In this document: positions 43,989 to 53,893 of the stretch, piece by piece
How positions within the stretch are numbered: the first letter of the stretch is position 1
Layout of the letters: the number at the start of each line of letters is the position of its first letter
Source: Methanoculleus marisnigri JR1
GTDB taxonomy: Archaea > Halobacteriota > Methanomicrobia > Methanomicrobiales > Methanoculleaceae
Direction of reading: 5' to 3'
DNA: 64,000 nucleotides
Assembly: GCF_000015825.1 (NCBI RefSeq)
Contig: NC_009051.1
Location: 924,695-988,694 of the forward strand
Notes under the pieces: generated by a model
Seen by the model: only the letters and a program-made list of their open reading frames with translations
The model's database searches: none
Told to the model about the DNA's origin: nothing
Position numbers and translations under genes: made by a program

Positions 43989-45632
43989 ATGCGGAGTGAG
44001 ACGGTTAAGAAAGGCTACCAGCGTGCTCCGAACCGGGCGTTGCTCCGGTCGCTCGGCGTCACCGACCGTGAGATGGATCTGCCCTTCATCGGGATAGCGA
44101 ACGCGTACAACAACATCGTCCCCGGGCACCTCCACCTCCGGTCGATCTCGCAGAAGGTGCAGGAGGGGGTCGCGGCCGCGGGCGCCGTACCGTTCGAGTT
44201 CGGAACCATCGGCATCTGCGACGGGATCGCGATGGGGCACGAAGGGATGCGGTATTCCCTCCCCTCGCGGGAGAACATTGCCGACGCCGTCGAACTGATG
44301 GTCGAGGCGCACCGGTTCGACGGCCTGGTCTGCGTCTGCACCTGCGACAAGATCGTTCCCGGCATGCTCATGGCGGCGGTGCGGTGCAACATCCCGGCGA
44401 TCGTTGTCACCGGCGGCCCCATGCTCCCCGGCTATGCGGCGGGCCGCGAACTCTCCCTCATCGATGTCTTCGAGGGTGTGGGTCGCGTCGCCGCCGGCAC
44501 GATGAGCGAGGAGGAGCTCGGCGAGCTCGAGTGCGCGGCGATGCCCGGGTGCGGGAGTTGCCAGGGGCTCTATACCGCAAACACCATGGCGTGCGTGACC
44601 GAGGCGCTGGGCCTCTCCCTTCCGGGATGTGCGGCAATCCCTGCCGTCGACGCCGCAAAACTCCGCATTGCCCGGGAGAGCGGGGAGCGGGTGGTCGGCC
44701 TTGTCCGGGAGGGCGTCCGCCCGCGGGATCTCGTCACCCCAAAAAGCCTCGCGAACGCGATAAGGGTGGATATGGCGCTCGGCGGGTCGTCGAACACCGT
44801 TCTTCACCTGATGGCCGTCGCACGGGAGGCGGCGGTCCCCCTGGATCTCGAAGCCTTCAACGCCGTCGCCGAGGTGACCCCGCACATCTGCCACATGATG
44901 CCCGGGGGCCCGCACTCGATGCTTGCCCTCTACCGGGCGGGAGGCATCCCCGCGGTCTTAAAGATGCTCGAGCGTCACCTCGACGATGCCCCGACGGTCT
45001 CGGGCCGCTCGATCCTCGAGATCGCAAAAGGCGCGCGGGTCGCCGACCCGGACGTGATCAGGACGACCGACGCCCCGGTCAGCCCCGCCGGCGGCCTGAA
45101 GATCGTGCGGGGATCGCTCGCCCCCGACGGCGCCGTCGTCAAATGCGCCGCCGTCCCGGAGGCGATGTGGCGGCACAGGGGGCCGGCACGGGTCTTCGAC
45201 GGTGAAGGTGCCGCGATGGAAGCGATCCTGCACCGCGAGATCGCGGAAGGCGACGTCCTCGTTATCCGCTACGAGGGGCCGCGGGGAGGGCCCGGGATGC
45301 CCGAGATGCTCTCGCCGACATCGGCGCTGATGGGTCTTGGCTACGCCCGGGTCGCCCTGGTGACGGACGGACGCTTCTCGGGCGGCACCCGGGGGCCGTG
45401 CATCGGGCACATCGCCCCAGAGGCCGCAGTCGGCGGGCCGATCGCCCTCGTGGAGGACGGCGACGAGATCGTAATCGACCTCTACGCGAAAAGCCTCGAT
45501 CTCGCCGTGGAGAGAGCGACCCTCGAGGAGCGGCGGAAGACCTGGAAACCGCCGGCACGCCGGCTTACCGGTATGCTCGCCCGCTACGTGCAGACCGTCG
45601 AGCAGGCAAACCTCGGCGCCGTCCAGAGGTAA
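43989..45632 (+). CDS. ilvD: Dihydroxy-acid dehydratase
   Basis: IlvD makes 2-oxo acids for valine, leucine and isoleucine using an Fe-S cluster. The 547-residue protein has the cluster motifs [27 protein letters not shown] and [16 protein letters not shown]. Further marks are [20 protein letters not shown] near the C-terminus. The frame is open far upstream through the repeat element, but [14 protein letters not shown] with GAGG before it is the natural start; GCGTTTATTC about 20 bp upstream is a TATA candidate. Confidence 0.97.
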
Positions 45633-45965
45633 CCCCTTCTCCGGGAGAGGGAGCGCATACTCTCCGCCGGGATCGCGGCTCCCGGCGGGGAACATCTTCT
45701 AAACAAACCAGCCCGGTTAAGCGGGTTTACCCGGGACTTTGTGGCGCATCCGGCGTTCCGTGCCTCTACCCGGGCACCGGCGTTCGGGAATGCTCGGGTG
45801 CCCCGGACTCCGTCCGGGGGCTGGATAACGCTTTTTCCCTCGCTTTATCGCCGCACGTTTTCTCCGGAAATTCCAACGATCTATATTTTTAAACCCCGGG
45901 GCGTAACCCACTTTTCGGGCGTATCCGTCCAGGACCGTCGCCCATATCGTTTACGGAGCATAAAG
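45633..45965. promoter_or_regulatory. 333-bp spacer with GC hairpin and carbonic anhydrase promoter
   Basis: After ilvD, CCGCCGGG and CCCGGCGG at about 45662-45686 can pair over 8 bp around a 9-base loop, possibly stabilising the ilvD mRNA end. A plus-strand TATA candidate ATCTATATTTTTAAACC at about 45880-45896 fits the carbonic anhydrase gene with a leader of about 50 nt; GGAG stands just before its ATG. Confidence 0.45.
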
Positions 45966-46547
45966 ATGATCGACAGATTTCTTGAGGGTAACAAGCATTT
46001 CCTGGAAGAAGATTTCGGAAAAGATCCCGATCATTACGGCCCGCTTGCGTCAAGCCAGCACCCCGAGGTTCTCTGGATAGGGTGCTCCGACTCACGGGTG
46101 AATCCCGAGCGCATCACCGGCGCGAAGGCCGGGCAGATCTTCGTGCAGCGCAACATCGGCAACATCGTCCCGGTTCATGACTGGAACTTCGCGACCGTAC
46201 TCGAGTACGCGGTCAATCATCTCAAGGTCGGGGATATCGTCGTCTGCGGGCATTCCGACTGCGGCGCCATAAAGGCGCTCGACCACGAGAGCAAGGATGC
46301 ATACGTCCCGCTCTGGCTGAACAACGCGATGGAAGCGAAACGCCGCGTCGACGCAAAGATCCAGGCGCCGAAGAACCCCGAAGAAGAGAAGAACCGGCTG
46401 CGTCTCATCGAGCTCGAGAACGTCGCCCTGCAGATCGAGCACCTCCGCACCTACCCGCCGGTCAGGGCTGCGGAAAAAGAAGGACGGATACAGATTCACG
46501 GCCTGTACTTCGACCTTGCGAGCGGAGAGTTGAAGAAGATACTCTAA
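45966..46547 (+). CDS. Beta-class carbonic anhydrase
   Basis: The enzyme interconverts CO2 and bicarbonate. The 193-residue protein has zinc ligands C40 (with D42, R44 in CSDSR), H96 and C99 (GHSDCGA), exactly the beta-class pattern. In a CO2-reducing methanogen it may supply CO2 or bicarbonate; carAB, a bicarbonate user, is 1.4 kb away. The 3' end overlaps the convergent gene by 4 bp. Confidence 0.95.
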   Translation: MIDRFLEGNKHFLEEDFGKDPDHYGPLASSQHPEVLWIGCSDSRVNPERITGAKAGQIFVQRNIGNIVPVHDWNFATVLEYAVNHLKVGDIVVCGHSDCGAIKALDHESKDAYVPLWLNNAMEAKRRVDAKIQAPKNPEEEKNRLRLIELENVALQIEHLRTYPPVRAAEKEGRIQIHGLYFDLASGELKKIL

Positions 46548-46888
46548 GACTCTTCAAGCGCATAATCAATCTCTTCTTTTATCAGGTCGAGCGAGATCCT
46601 CCCGATCGACGTGAGCCTGCCGTTGACCAGGATGATCGGGATGGGCGGGTGGCGCTCCTCGACGATCTCTCTCACGTAGTCGGGCACCTCCTCGTCGATC
46701 AGTGTCGTCTTCACCTCGACCGTATCACCGTACCCGGCGAGAAGTTCGTCGCGCAGGGCGCTGATGGCGTCCATCAGGCTATTGGACGGGTAGCAGGTCT
46801 CGAGTCCGCAGGATCGCGTCTCGTCGCAGGGAAACGGTCCACATTCGGATTCCGCAAACCCAACAATCTCAACAGTCACTTCTGCCAT
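46544..46888 (-). CDS. Small cysteine-rich thioredoxin-fold-like protein
   Basis: This 114-residue protein has four cysteines spaced C-x4-C-x5-C-x4-C (C16, C21, C27, C32) near the N-terminus, where thioredoxin-like proteins keep their redox site. The C-terminal PPIPIILVNGRLTSIGRIS resembles the cis-proline loop and last strand of that fold. I do not know a named family. It is 28 bp downstream of the iron-sulfur flavoprotein gene and in the same direction, so a redox partnership is plausible. Confidence 0.7.
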   Translation of the reverse strand: MAEVTVEIVGFAESECGPFPCDETRSCGLETCYPSNSLMDAISALRDELLAGYGDTVEVKTTLIDEEVPDYVREIVEERHPPIPIILVNGRLTSIGRISLDLIKEEIDYALEES

Positions 46889-46916
46889 GCATCATCGGTG
46901 GGGGATGAATGCTATA

Positions 46917-47801
46917 TTATTCTTCGTCTCGGGGAGCAAGCAGCGCGGAGAGCGCCGCCCGGACGTCGTCTTCAACCCCGCCGATCGTTTCCACGTCTCT
47001 TGCCCGATCGAGGTCGCCGATCAGCACCGGCGCGGCGGGACGGATGCCCAGGTTCTCCATGAACGCGTCGACCACGTGTGTGACGCAGATGAACGGTTCG
47101 GCCCCCCGCCGTCCCGCGACGGCGATGAGCAGACCACGGGCGTGCACTTCCTTCCCCAGAACCTTTTCCCTGGCATGAAGCCACTGGCAGCGGTCGATCG
47201 CCGCCTTGAGAGCCGCCGGAACGGTGCCGGTGTAGACCGGGGTGCAGACGACGACCACGGAAGCGGCCTCGAGCGCCCGGATGATCGGGGGCATATCGTC
47301 CTCGACCGGGCAGTAGCCCTGGTCGTAGCAGACGTAACAGCCGATGCACGGGCGGATATCCATCTCCTGCAGGTAGAATACCCGTGAGGAGAGGCCGGCC
47401 CGTGTGGCCTCGTCGTCGCACCACGACGCAACCTTGGCGGAGTTCCCGAACCGGCGCGGGCTCCCCTGCAGGATGACGACGTCGGCCGTGCCGGTGCCCG
47501 GCAGCGGGCGGGTAAAGACCCTTGGCCGGGTGTAGAGATGGGGGCGGGACACCACGTCGTGCGCGAGCCGGGCAAAGACGATCTCCGCCGCCTTCCGGGT
47601 ATCGAAGAGGGAGCTCCGGCGTCCGCTCTCGTAGGTGTTGATCGCGTAGGTGTAGACCCTCTCGGTGCCGTGGAGAACGTCGACGGTATACCGGATCATG
47701 CCCGGATAGATCTTCCCCAGGTCGTCACGGACGAGCCTGAGCGTGAACGTCCCTTCCGGTGTCTCGATGGTCTGGATCTTCTCCGCCGCGCTCTCGCTCA
47801 T
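46917..47801 (-). CDS. Iron-sulfur flavoprotein (Isf) family, NADPH-dependent FMN reductase fold
   Basis: This 294-residue protein carries a flavodoxin-like domain (VVILQGSPRRFGNSAKVASW) followed by a compact cysteine motif RPCIGCYVCYDQGYCPV, C-x2-C-x2-C-x5-C. This is the pattern of Isf, which holds FMN and a 4Fe-4S cluster and reduces O2 or peroxide in methanogens. The first 100 residues form an extra domain (with YTYAINTYESGRRSSLFDT) not present in minimal Isf. The role is probably oxidative defence. Confidence 0.85.
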   Translation of the reverse strand: MSESAAEKIQTIETPEGTFTLRLVRDDLGKIYPGMIRYTVDVLHGTERVYTYAINTYESGRRSSLFDTRKAAEIVFARLAHDVVSRPHLYTRPRVFTRPLPGTGTADVVILQGSPRRFGNSAKVASWCDDEATRAGLSSRVFYLQEMDIRPCIGCYVCYDQGYCPVEDDMPPIIRALEAASVVVVCTPVYTGTVPAALKAAIDRCQWLHAREKVLGKEVHARGLLIAVAGRRGAEPFICVTHVVDAFMENLGIRPAAPVLIGDLDRARDVETIGGVEDDVRAALSALLAPRDEE

Positions 47802-47946
47802 TACGTGTCACCTCACGCCCGGCCGCCTTCAACATTTCGGGTCGATGAAGCCCCGCTGTTCCGGGTTTTCTGCAGGAGTGCGGGGGCGGGCGTTCGATCC
47901 GTCATTACCGTTAATAAGGAATCTGATCCACATGGTATGGTAATTC

Positions 47947-49002
47947 ATGAAGGCGGTTCTGGGTCTTGAAGACGGAACATTTGTTGTAGGGGATGGTTTT
48001 GGCGTTGAGGGGACATGTTCCGGCGAACTCGTCTTCACGACGCAGATGACCGGTTACATGGAGGCATTGACTGACCCCAGTTATGCCGGGCAACTTTTGA
48101 TGTTTACGTATCCCCTCATCGGGAACTATGGTGTAGACCAGCAGAATTTTGAGAGCCCGAAGGTTCACGCGCAGGGCTGCGTCGCGCGTGAGATCGCACG
48201 CGTGCCCGCGGCACGACCCTCGGTTGCAGAATATTTTGAAGAAAACGGCCTTTTCGGGATATCGGGCGTCGATACCCGCAGCCTGACGATAAAGACCCGG
48301 ATGGTCGGCACGCTCAGGGCATCGCTCATCGTCGGCAGCGACGACGGGGACGAGGCGGTCAGGCGCGCCCGGGCCATCTCCCCGATCGGTGACGTCGACC
48401 TCATCGGGGATGTCTCCTGCCCTGAGCCCTACCGGATCGCCGGTCCCGGAAAGCGGATCGCCGTCATCGATCTCGGTGTGAAGCGGCACATCCTTGAGAG
48501 CCTCGGCCACCGGGGCGCGGATATCCACGTCTTCCCGCACACCGCCGCACCGGACGAGGTGATGGCGGCAGAGCCCGACGCACTCTTCATCAGCAACGGT
48601 CCCGGCGACCCGAGGAGGGCGACGCACGCCATCCGGTGCGTCCGGGATCTGACCGGCGAGGTGCCGGTCATCGGGATCTGCATGGGCATCCAGGTCGCCG
48701 CCCTCGCGCTCGGCGCCGAGACCTACAAGATGAAGTTCGGACACCGGGGGACGAACCAGCCGGTCCGTTACAAGGACGGGAGCATCTACATCACGACGCA
48801 GAACCATGGGTTCGCGGTGGACGAAGAGACCCTGCCCGAGGGATGCGCGGTCTCGTACCGGAACGTGAACGACGGCTCGGTCGAGGGGTTCGAGAACCGC
48901 GATCTTGCCGTCACCTGCGTCCAGTTCCACCCGGAGGCGCACGGCGGCCCCCGGGATACGGAGATGCACTTCTTTGACCGCATATACAGGGAGATTCCAT
49001 AA
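47947..49002 (+). CDS. carA: Carbamoyl-phosphate synthase, small (glutaminase) subunit
   Basis: CarA releases ammonia from glutamine for carbamoyl phosphate, used for arginine and pyrimidines. The 351-residue protein has the N-terminal domain with EDGTFVVGDGFGVEG and the class I glutaminase with C245 (GICMGIQ), and the His-Glu pair in QFHPEAHG. The stop overlaps the carB ATG (TAATG). Confidence 0.97.
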   Translation: MKAVLGLEDGTFVVGDGFGVEGTCSGELVFTTQMTGYMEALTDPSYAGQLLMFTYPLIGNYGVDQQNFESPKVHAQGCVAREIARVPAARPSVAEYFEENGLFGISGVDTRSLTIKTRMVGTLRASLIVGSDDGDEAVRRARAISPIGDVDLIGDVSCPEPYRIAGPGKRIAVIDLGVKRHILESLGHRGADIHVFPHTAAPDEVMAAEPDALFISNGPGDPRRATHAIRCVRDLTGEVPVIGICMGIQVAALALGAETYKMKFGHRGTNQPVRYKDGSIYITTQNHGFAVDEETLPEGCAVSYRNVNDGSVEGFENRDLAVTCVQFHPEAHGGPRDTEMHFFDRIYREIP

Positions 49003-52000
49003 TGCCGAAGAAATCTCATATCAAGAAAGTTCTCATCATCGGTTCCGGCCCCATCCAGATCGGGCAGGCGGCCGAGTTCGACTTCTCGGGGTCGCAGGCC
49101 TGCCGCGCGCTCCGGGAGGAGGGTGTCGAGGTCGTCCTCGTCAACTCGAACCCCGCGACGATCCAGACCGACCCCGATACGGCGGACGTCATCTACATCG
49201 AGCCGCTGAAGGCCGAACTCATCGCGAAGATCATCGCAAAAGAGAAGCCTGACGGGATCCTGAGCGGCATGGGCGGCCAGACCGGCCTCAACATGACCGC
49301 GGAACTCGCGGAGATGGGTGCGCTCGAGGGCGTCGAGATCCTCGGGACGCCGCTCGAGGCGATCTACCGGGGCGAAGATCGGGAACAGTTCCGCGACCTG
49401 ATGAACGCCATCGGCGAACCCGTTCCGAGGAGCATGATCCTCGAGCACATGAACCAGATCGACGAGGCGATCCGCGAGGTCGGTCTCCCGGCGATCATCA
49501 GGCCGGCATATACTCTCGGCGGCTCCGGCGGCGGCGTGGCGCACACGCCCGAGGAGATGCGGCGGATATGCGAGCTCGGGCTCGCCCGATCCCGGATTCA
49601 TCAGGTGCTGGTCGAGGAGAGCGTCGCCGGGTGGAAGGAGATCGAGTTTGAGGTGATGCGGGACGCGGCCGATACCTGCATCATCGTCTGCGGCATGGAG
49701 AACGTCGACCCGATGGGTATCCACACCGGCGAGAGCGTCGTCGTCGCGCCCATCCTCACCCTGCGTGACGACGAGTTCCAGACGCTCCGGACCGCCGCGA
49801 TAAAGATCATCCGGGCGCTCGACGTCCAGGGCGGATGCAATATCCAGTTCGCCTACAAAGACGGCGATTACCGGATCATCGAGGTGAACCCCCGGGTCTC
49901 GCGGTCGTCCGCGCTCGCCTCCAAAGCGACCGGCTACCCGATCGCCCGGGTCGCGGCAAAGATCGCGATCGGGCTCCGGCTCGACGAGATCATGAACACC
50001 GTGACCGGCGTCACCCCGGCATCCTTCGAGCCTGCAATCGACTACGTGGTGGTGAAGGTGCCGCGGTGGCCGTTCGACAAGTTCAAGTCGGCGGACCGAA
50101 CGCTCACGACGGCCATGAAGAGCACCGGCGAAGTGATGGCGATCGGGCGGACGGTCGAGGAGGCGTTCAAGAAGGCGCTCCGGTCGCTCGACAACGATAT
50201 GCAGCAGCACACGAACCCGAGCGAGATCCGGATGATCCTTACGTCCCCGACGGACGAGCGGTTCGGGTGCCTCTTCGATGCCTTCCGCGAGGGGTTCACG
50301 GTCAGGGAGATTGCCGAACTCACGGCGATCACGCCGTTCTTCCTCGAGAAGATCAAGAACATCGTGGATCTCGAGCGGAAACTCGAGACCGATTTCGAAC
50401 CGGAGGATGTCAGGGTCGCCCGGCGCTCTGGGTTCTCGGACGAAGATCTCCTGGCACTGACGAAGAAGACCGCCGGCGAGATCGAGGCGCTCGGAGGAAC
50501 CCCGACCTACAAGATGGTGGACACCTGCGCCGCCGAGTTCCCGGCGACGACGCCCTACTTCTACTCCACCTGGGAGGAGGGGTGCGAGCTCGTCCGGGAC
50601 AGCGCGAAGAAGGTGCTGATCCTCGGTTCCGGGCCGATCCGGATCGGGCAGGGGATCGAGTTCGACTACTGCACCGTTCACGCGGTGATGGCGCTTCGCG
50701 AAGAGGAGGGGATCGAGGTCCATATCGTCAACAACAACCCCGAGACGGTCTCGACCGATGCCGACACTTCCGATCGGCTCTTCTTCGAGCCGATGCAGCT
50801 TGAGGACGTCATGAACATCCTCAAGAAGGACGACTACTACGGTGTTATGGTTCAGTTCGGCGGCCAGAACTCGGTGAACCTGGCCGTGCCGCTGGAAGCG
50901 GAGATCAGGCGTCTCGATCTCCCGACGAAGATCCTCGGCACGTCGCCCGACGCCATGGACGCGGCGGAAGACCGCGACCGGTTCAGCCGGCTTCTCACCC
51001 GGCTCGAGATCCCGAGCCCGGCGAACAGTTCCGCCTACTCGGAAGAGGAGGCGCGGGAGATGGCCGGGGAGATCGGCTACCCGGTGCTGGTCAGGCCGTC
51101 CTACGTCCTCGGGGGCCGGGCGATGGAACTCGTCCACGACGAGGCCGAACTCGAGAGTTACATCAAGGAGGCCGTCCGGGTGAGCCGGAAACACCCGGTG
51201 CTGATCGACTCCTTCCTCCAGAACGCCGTCGAGATCGATGTCGACGCGGTCTCGGACGGGACGGACGTCCTGATCGGCGGCATCATGGAGCACATCGAGT
51301 GGGCCGGCGTCCACTCCGGCGACTCGGCCTGCGTCATACCGCCGCAGTCCCTCACGCCCTCGGTGATCGCGCGGGTGCGGGACTACACGAAGAAGATCGC
51401 TCTCGGCCTCGGGGTCGTCGGCCTGATCAACATCCAGTATGCCGTTAGAAACGACGTGGTCTATGTCCTGGAGGCGAACCCGCGTGCGAGCCGGACGGTG
51501 CCGTTCGTCGCGAAGGCGACGGGCATCGCGCTCGCGAAGATCGCGGCGAAGGTGATGGTGGGCCGGAAACTTGCCGATATGGGTGTCGCCGAGCCCGAGA
51601 TCGAGCACGTCGCGGTCAAAGAGGTGCTCCTGCCCTTCAACAAGCTCCCCGGCGTCGACACCGTCCTCGGGCCGGAGATGAAGAGCACCGGCGAGGTGAT
51701 GGGCATCGATTACGACTTCGGTCGTGCCTACTACAAGGCATGCACTGCTGCAGACAACACCCTGCCGACGACCGGCAACGTCTTCATCTCGGTGACGGAC
51801 GAGCAGAAGGAGGAACTCCTGCCGGTCGCCCGGAAACTCCGGGAACTCGGCCTCTCGCTGTATGGGACAAGCGGGACGGTCGACTTCCTCACCCAGAACG
51901 GTGTCGAGGCAAACCTTGTGCGGAAGGTTCAGGAAGGCTCCCCGAACGTCATCGACGCGATGCGTTCCGGCAGCATCCGGCTGATCATCAACACCCCGGC

Positions 52001-52172
52001 GGACAAGGCGTCCCGGCAGGATCACATCCAGATCATGCGGGCCGCCGTCGATTACGGCATACCCTACATCACCACCCTCCAGGCGGCGCGGGCGGCGGCG
52101 ATGGCGATCGACGCCATCAAGCGGGAGGAGATTACTATCGAGCCGCTCGGGCATTACCACGGGCTGATGTAA
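49002..52172 (+). CDS. carB: Carbamoyl-phosphate synthase, large subunit
   Basis: CarB makes carbamoyl phosphate from bicarbonate, ammonia and two ATP. The 1056-residue protein has two homologous ATP-grasp halves, each starting with a GSGPIxIGQ motif (GSGPIQIGQAAEFDFSGSQA and GSGPIRIGQGIEFDYCTVHA). An oligomerisation region lies between them, and a C-terminal MGS-like regulatory domain of about 130 residues. It is a complete single polypeptide, unlike the split form in some archaea. A T-run at 52191-52196 is a probable terminator. Confidence 0.97.
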   Translation: MPKKSHIKKVLIIGSGPIQIGQAAEFDFSGSQACRALREEGVEVVLVNSNPATIQTDPDTADVIYIEPLKAELIAKIIAKEKPDGILSGMGGQTGLNMTAELAEMGALEGVEILGTPLEAIYRGEDREQFRDLMNAIGEPVPRSMILEHMNQIDEAIREVGLPAIIRPAYTLGGSGGGVAHTPEEMRRICELGLARSRIHQVLVEESVAGWKEIEFEVMRDAADTCIIVCGMENVDPMGIHTGESVVVAPILTLRDDEFQTLRTAAIKIIRALDVQGGCNIQFAYKDGDYRIIEVNPRVSRSSALASKATGYPIARVAAKIAIGLRLDEIMNTVTGVTPASFEPAIDYVVVKVPRWPFDKFKSADRTLTTAMKSTGEVMAIGRTVEEAFKKALRSLDNDMQQHTNPSEIRMILTSPTDERFGCLFDAFREGFTVREIAELTAITPFFLEKIKNIVDLERKLETDFEPEDVRVARRSGFSDEDLLALTKKTAGEIEALGGTPTYKMVDTCAAEFPATTPYFYSTWEEGCELVRDSAKKVLILGSGPIRIGQGIEFDYCTVHAVMALREEEGIEVHIVNNNPETVSTDADTSDRLFFEPMQLEDVMNILKKDDYYGVMVQFGGQNSVNLAVPLEAEIRRLDLPTKILGTSPDAMDAAEDRDRFSRLLTRLEIPSPANSSAYSEEEAREMAGEIGYPVLVRPSYVLGGRAMELVHDEAELESYIKEAVRVSRKHPVLIDSFLQNAVEIDVDAVSDGTDVLIGGIMEHIEWAGVHSGDSACVIPPQSLTPSVIARVRDYTKKIALGLGVVGLINIQYAVRNDVVYVLEANPRASRTVPFVAKATGIALAKIAAKVMVGRKLADMGVAEPEIEHVAVKEVLLPFNKLPGVDTVLGPEMKSTGEVMGIDYDFGRAYYKACTAADNTLPTTGNVFISVTDEQKEELLPVARKLRELGLSLYGTSGTVDFLTQNGVEANLVRKVQEGSPNVIDAMRSGSIRLIINTPADKASRQDHIQIMRAAVDYGIPYITTLQAARAAAMAIDAIKREEITIEPLGHYHGLM

Positions 52173-52189
52173 TGCGCCTCTCGCGCACT

Positions 52190-52197
52190 CTTTTTTC
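52190..52197 (+). terminator. Oligo-T terminator after carAB
   Basis: CACTCTTTTTTCTACC about 20 bp after the carB stop has six T residues. Confidence 0.5.
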
Positions 52198-52393
52198 TAC
52201 CGGGTTTTGCGCGCGATTACTCTATTCCTGATAGTGCTGCCTGATTCTATTGCTGTCCCATCTTGCGAGATTTTTCGCAGATTTTCCTGTAATTTCGCCG
52301 TTGGCCCAATATGTATATCTGCGTTGTGAACGGCCTCTTGCCGAGAGCACGGGGAGCCTCTGAAGAAGAACCGTGGACGGCTTCCCACTGGCT

Positions 52394-52955
52394 TCGCACC
52401 TTCGGTGCTCTAGCTCCGGTTCTCGAAGACCTCCGGCCTTCTCGAACTCCTGTCCTAAGGACAGTCGTTCTCCGAACCATCGCCTATCGCCATGACTGCC
52501 CCCGCCCCGAGGTGTGGGGTGCGACGGGCCATAGGGCCGGAGCATGAGCACCGTAGGTGCGAATGAGGAGCGCGAAGCGCGGGCGGGGTGGGGGCAACAG
52601 TTAGAGGCTTACATGGTAGAGACAGGGGAGGGGGCAGGCCCCCCTTCCCACCTGACGGTGGTCGAGCTCTGCTCCTTCGGAGCATCGCACTCCCCGTCGG
52701 CCCCTTCCCCAATGGCGATAAACGATGCGTGCCCGAAGGGCAGGCGGAGTTCGAGCACCAAAGGTGCGAGTCTCCCACGGTCCACAGTATGGGAGAACCT
52801 GGAAATGTAAAGGGTCCCGGCTCGCTCCCTGGATAAGGCTTTCCGCCAGGCTAGCACCAGGAGGTGTTCGAACCCTGTTCCTGTCGAAACATCGTTTATC
52901 GCCATGGCTGCCCCGCTCCTCAGGAAGGGGAGGAGGCCGAAGGCCAGGGCAGGTG
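52394..52955. repeat. Palindromic intergenic element, copy 4 (largest, nested) with partial second copy
   Basis: Hairpin units open the region (CACC-TTC-GGTG, CTGTCC-TAA-GGACAG). The core runs from TATCGCC (52485) to GGCGATA (52720) and holds GGCC-ATA-GGGCC, GCACC-GTA-GGTGC, GCGC-GAA-GCGC, a G-rich/C-rich stem and TGCTCC-TTC-GGAGCA. ATGGCGATAAACGATG at 52713-52728 has a perfect inverted partner at 52890-52905, followed by a truncated second core. No gene is supported in 52173-53023. Confidence 0.75.
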
Positions 52956-53023
52956 AGTACCACCAGATAACAAACCGGCAGAGTATGCGAAGCGTTTAGA
53001 GCGAGTTGGAAAAAAAGAGAGGG

Positions 53024-53893
53024 TTATGCGTTCCCGAGCCAGACGTCGACCTTGTCGCGGTTGGCATCGATCCACTTCTGCGCGGCTTCCTCTTCGGACA
53101 TGCCGCCCTCGATATCGGTCATGACCAACGCGATGTCCTCGGCAGTCCACTCGAACCGCTCAAGGATGGCGTAGGCCTCCGGGTCGTCTTCCGCCAGACC
53201 CTGGCGCGCGAGAGTCACGACGTCCTCGGCCCCGCCGTAGACGCCCTTCGGGTCTTCGAGGAACTTGAGGTCGAAGCGGCCGAACTTCCAGTGCGGCGAC
53301 CATCCGGTCACCACGACCCACTCCTCGCCGCTGATGGCGGAGGAGAGCTCAGCCGCCATGCCGGCGCTGCTGCTTGCAACCAACTCGTAGTTGAGATCGT
53401 ACTCATCGATGGCCTGTTCGGTCCGGGTCATGATGCCCGCACCGGGCTCGATGCCGACGATCCTGCCGTCGAACTGGTCCGAGACGTCGTTCATCTCCTC
53501 GATCGAGTCGATGGTCACGTAAGTCGGGACGACAAGCCCGATCCGTGCCGCGCCGGGGATGTTTTCATTGACGTAATCGATCTGGTCGCCGTACTGCTCC
53601 CAGTAGTGCGCATGGGTGTGCGGGAGCCATCCGGTCGTCGTGAAGTCGACGTCTCCGCTGGCGAGCGCCTGGAAGAGCGGTCCTGCGTCGACTGCGACCA
53701 TTTCGACATCGTATCCCGCTTCTTCAAAGACCTGCTTCATCACGTTGCTGCTGGCAATTGCACAGTCCCACGTGACGTAGCCGATGCTGACCTCCTTTGC
53801 CTCAGTTTCCGTACCGGTGCATCCGGCGGAGAAGAGGGAGAGTGTCAGGATTAAGCCTGTCAGTGCGAGCAGGCTTCCAATTTTTCGAACCAT
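53024..53893 (-). CDS. Glycine betaine/choline-type ABC transporter substrate-binding lipoprotein
   Basis: This 289-residue protein has a lipoprotein signal (hydrophobic 5-22, lipobox FSAGC with C25) and an OpuAC/ProX-like binding domain, with VTWDCAIASSNVMKQVFEEA, TTGWLPHTHAHYW and VTGWSPHWKFGRFDLKFLED. The tryptophan-rich loops suit a quaternary ammonium ligand. Such transporters import osmoprotectants. It lies downstream of the permease but after a 384-bp gap, so it may be expressed separately and more strongly. Confidence 0.9.
   Translation of the reverse strand: MVRKIGSLLALTGLILTLSLFSAGCTGTETEAKEVSIGYVTWDCAIASSNVMKQVFEEAGYDVEMVAVDAGPLFQALASGDVDFTTTGWLPHTHAHYWEQYGDQIDYVNENIPGAARIGLVVPTYVTIDSIEEMNDVSDQFDGRIVGIEPGAGIMTRTEQAIDEYDLNYELVASSSAGMAAELSSAISGEEWVVVTGWSPHWKFGRFDLKFLEDPKGVYGGAEDVVTLARQGLAEDDPEAYAILERFEWTAEDIALVMTDIEGGMSEEEAAQKWIDANRDKVDVWLGNA

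Noticed and set aside
52301-52963. Several open frames over the hairpin repeats that might be taken for small proteins
   Set aside because: They arise from GC-rich palindromes; the predicted peptides are low-complexity and frames are not preserved between copies.
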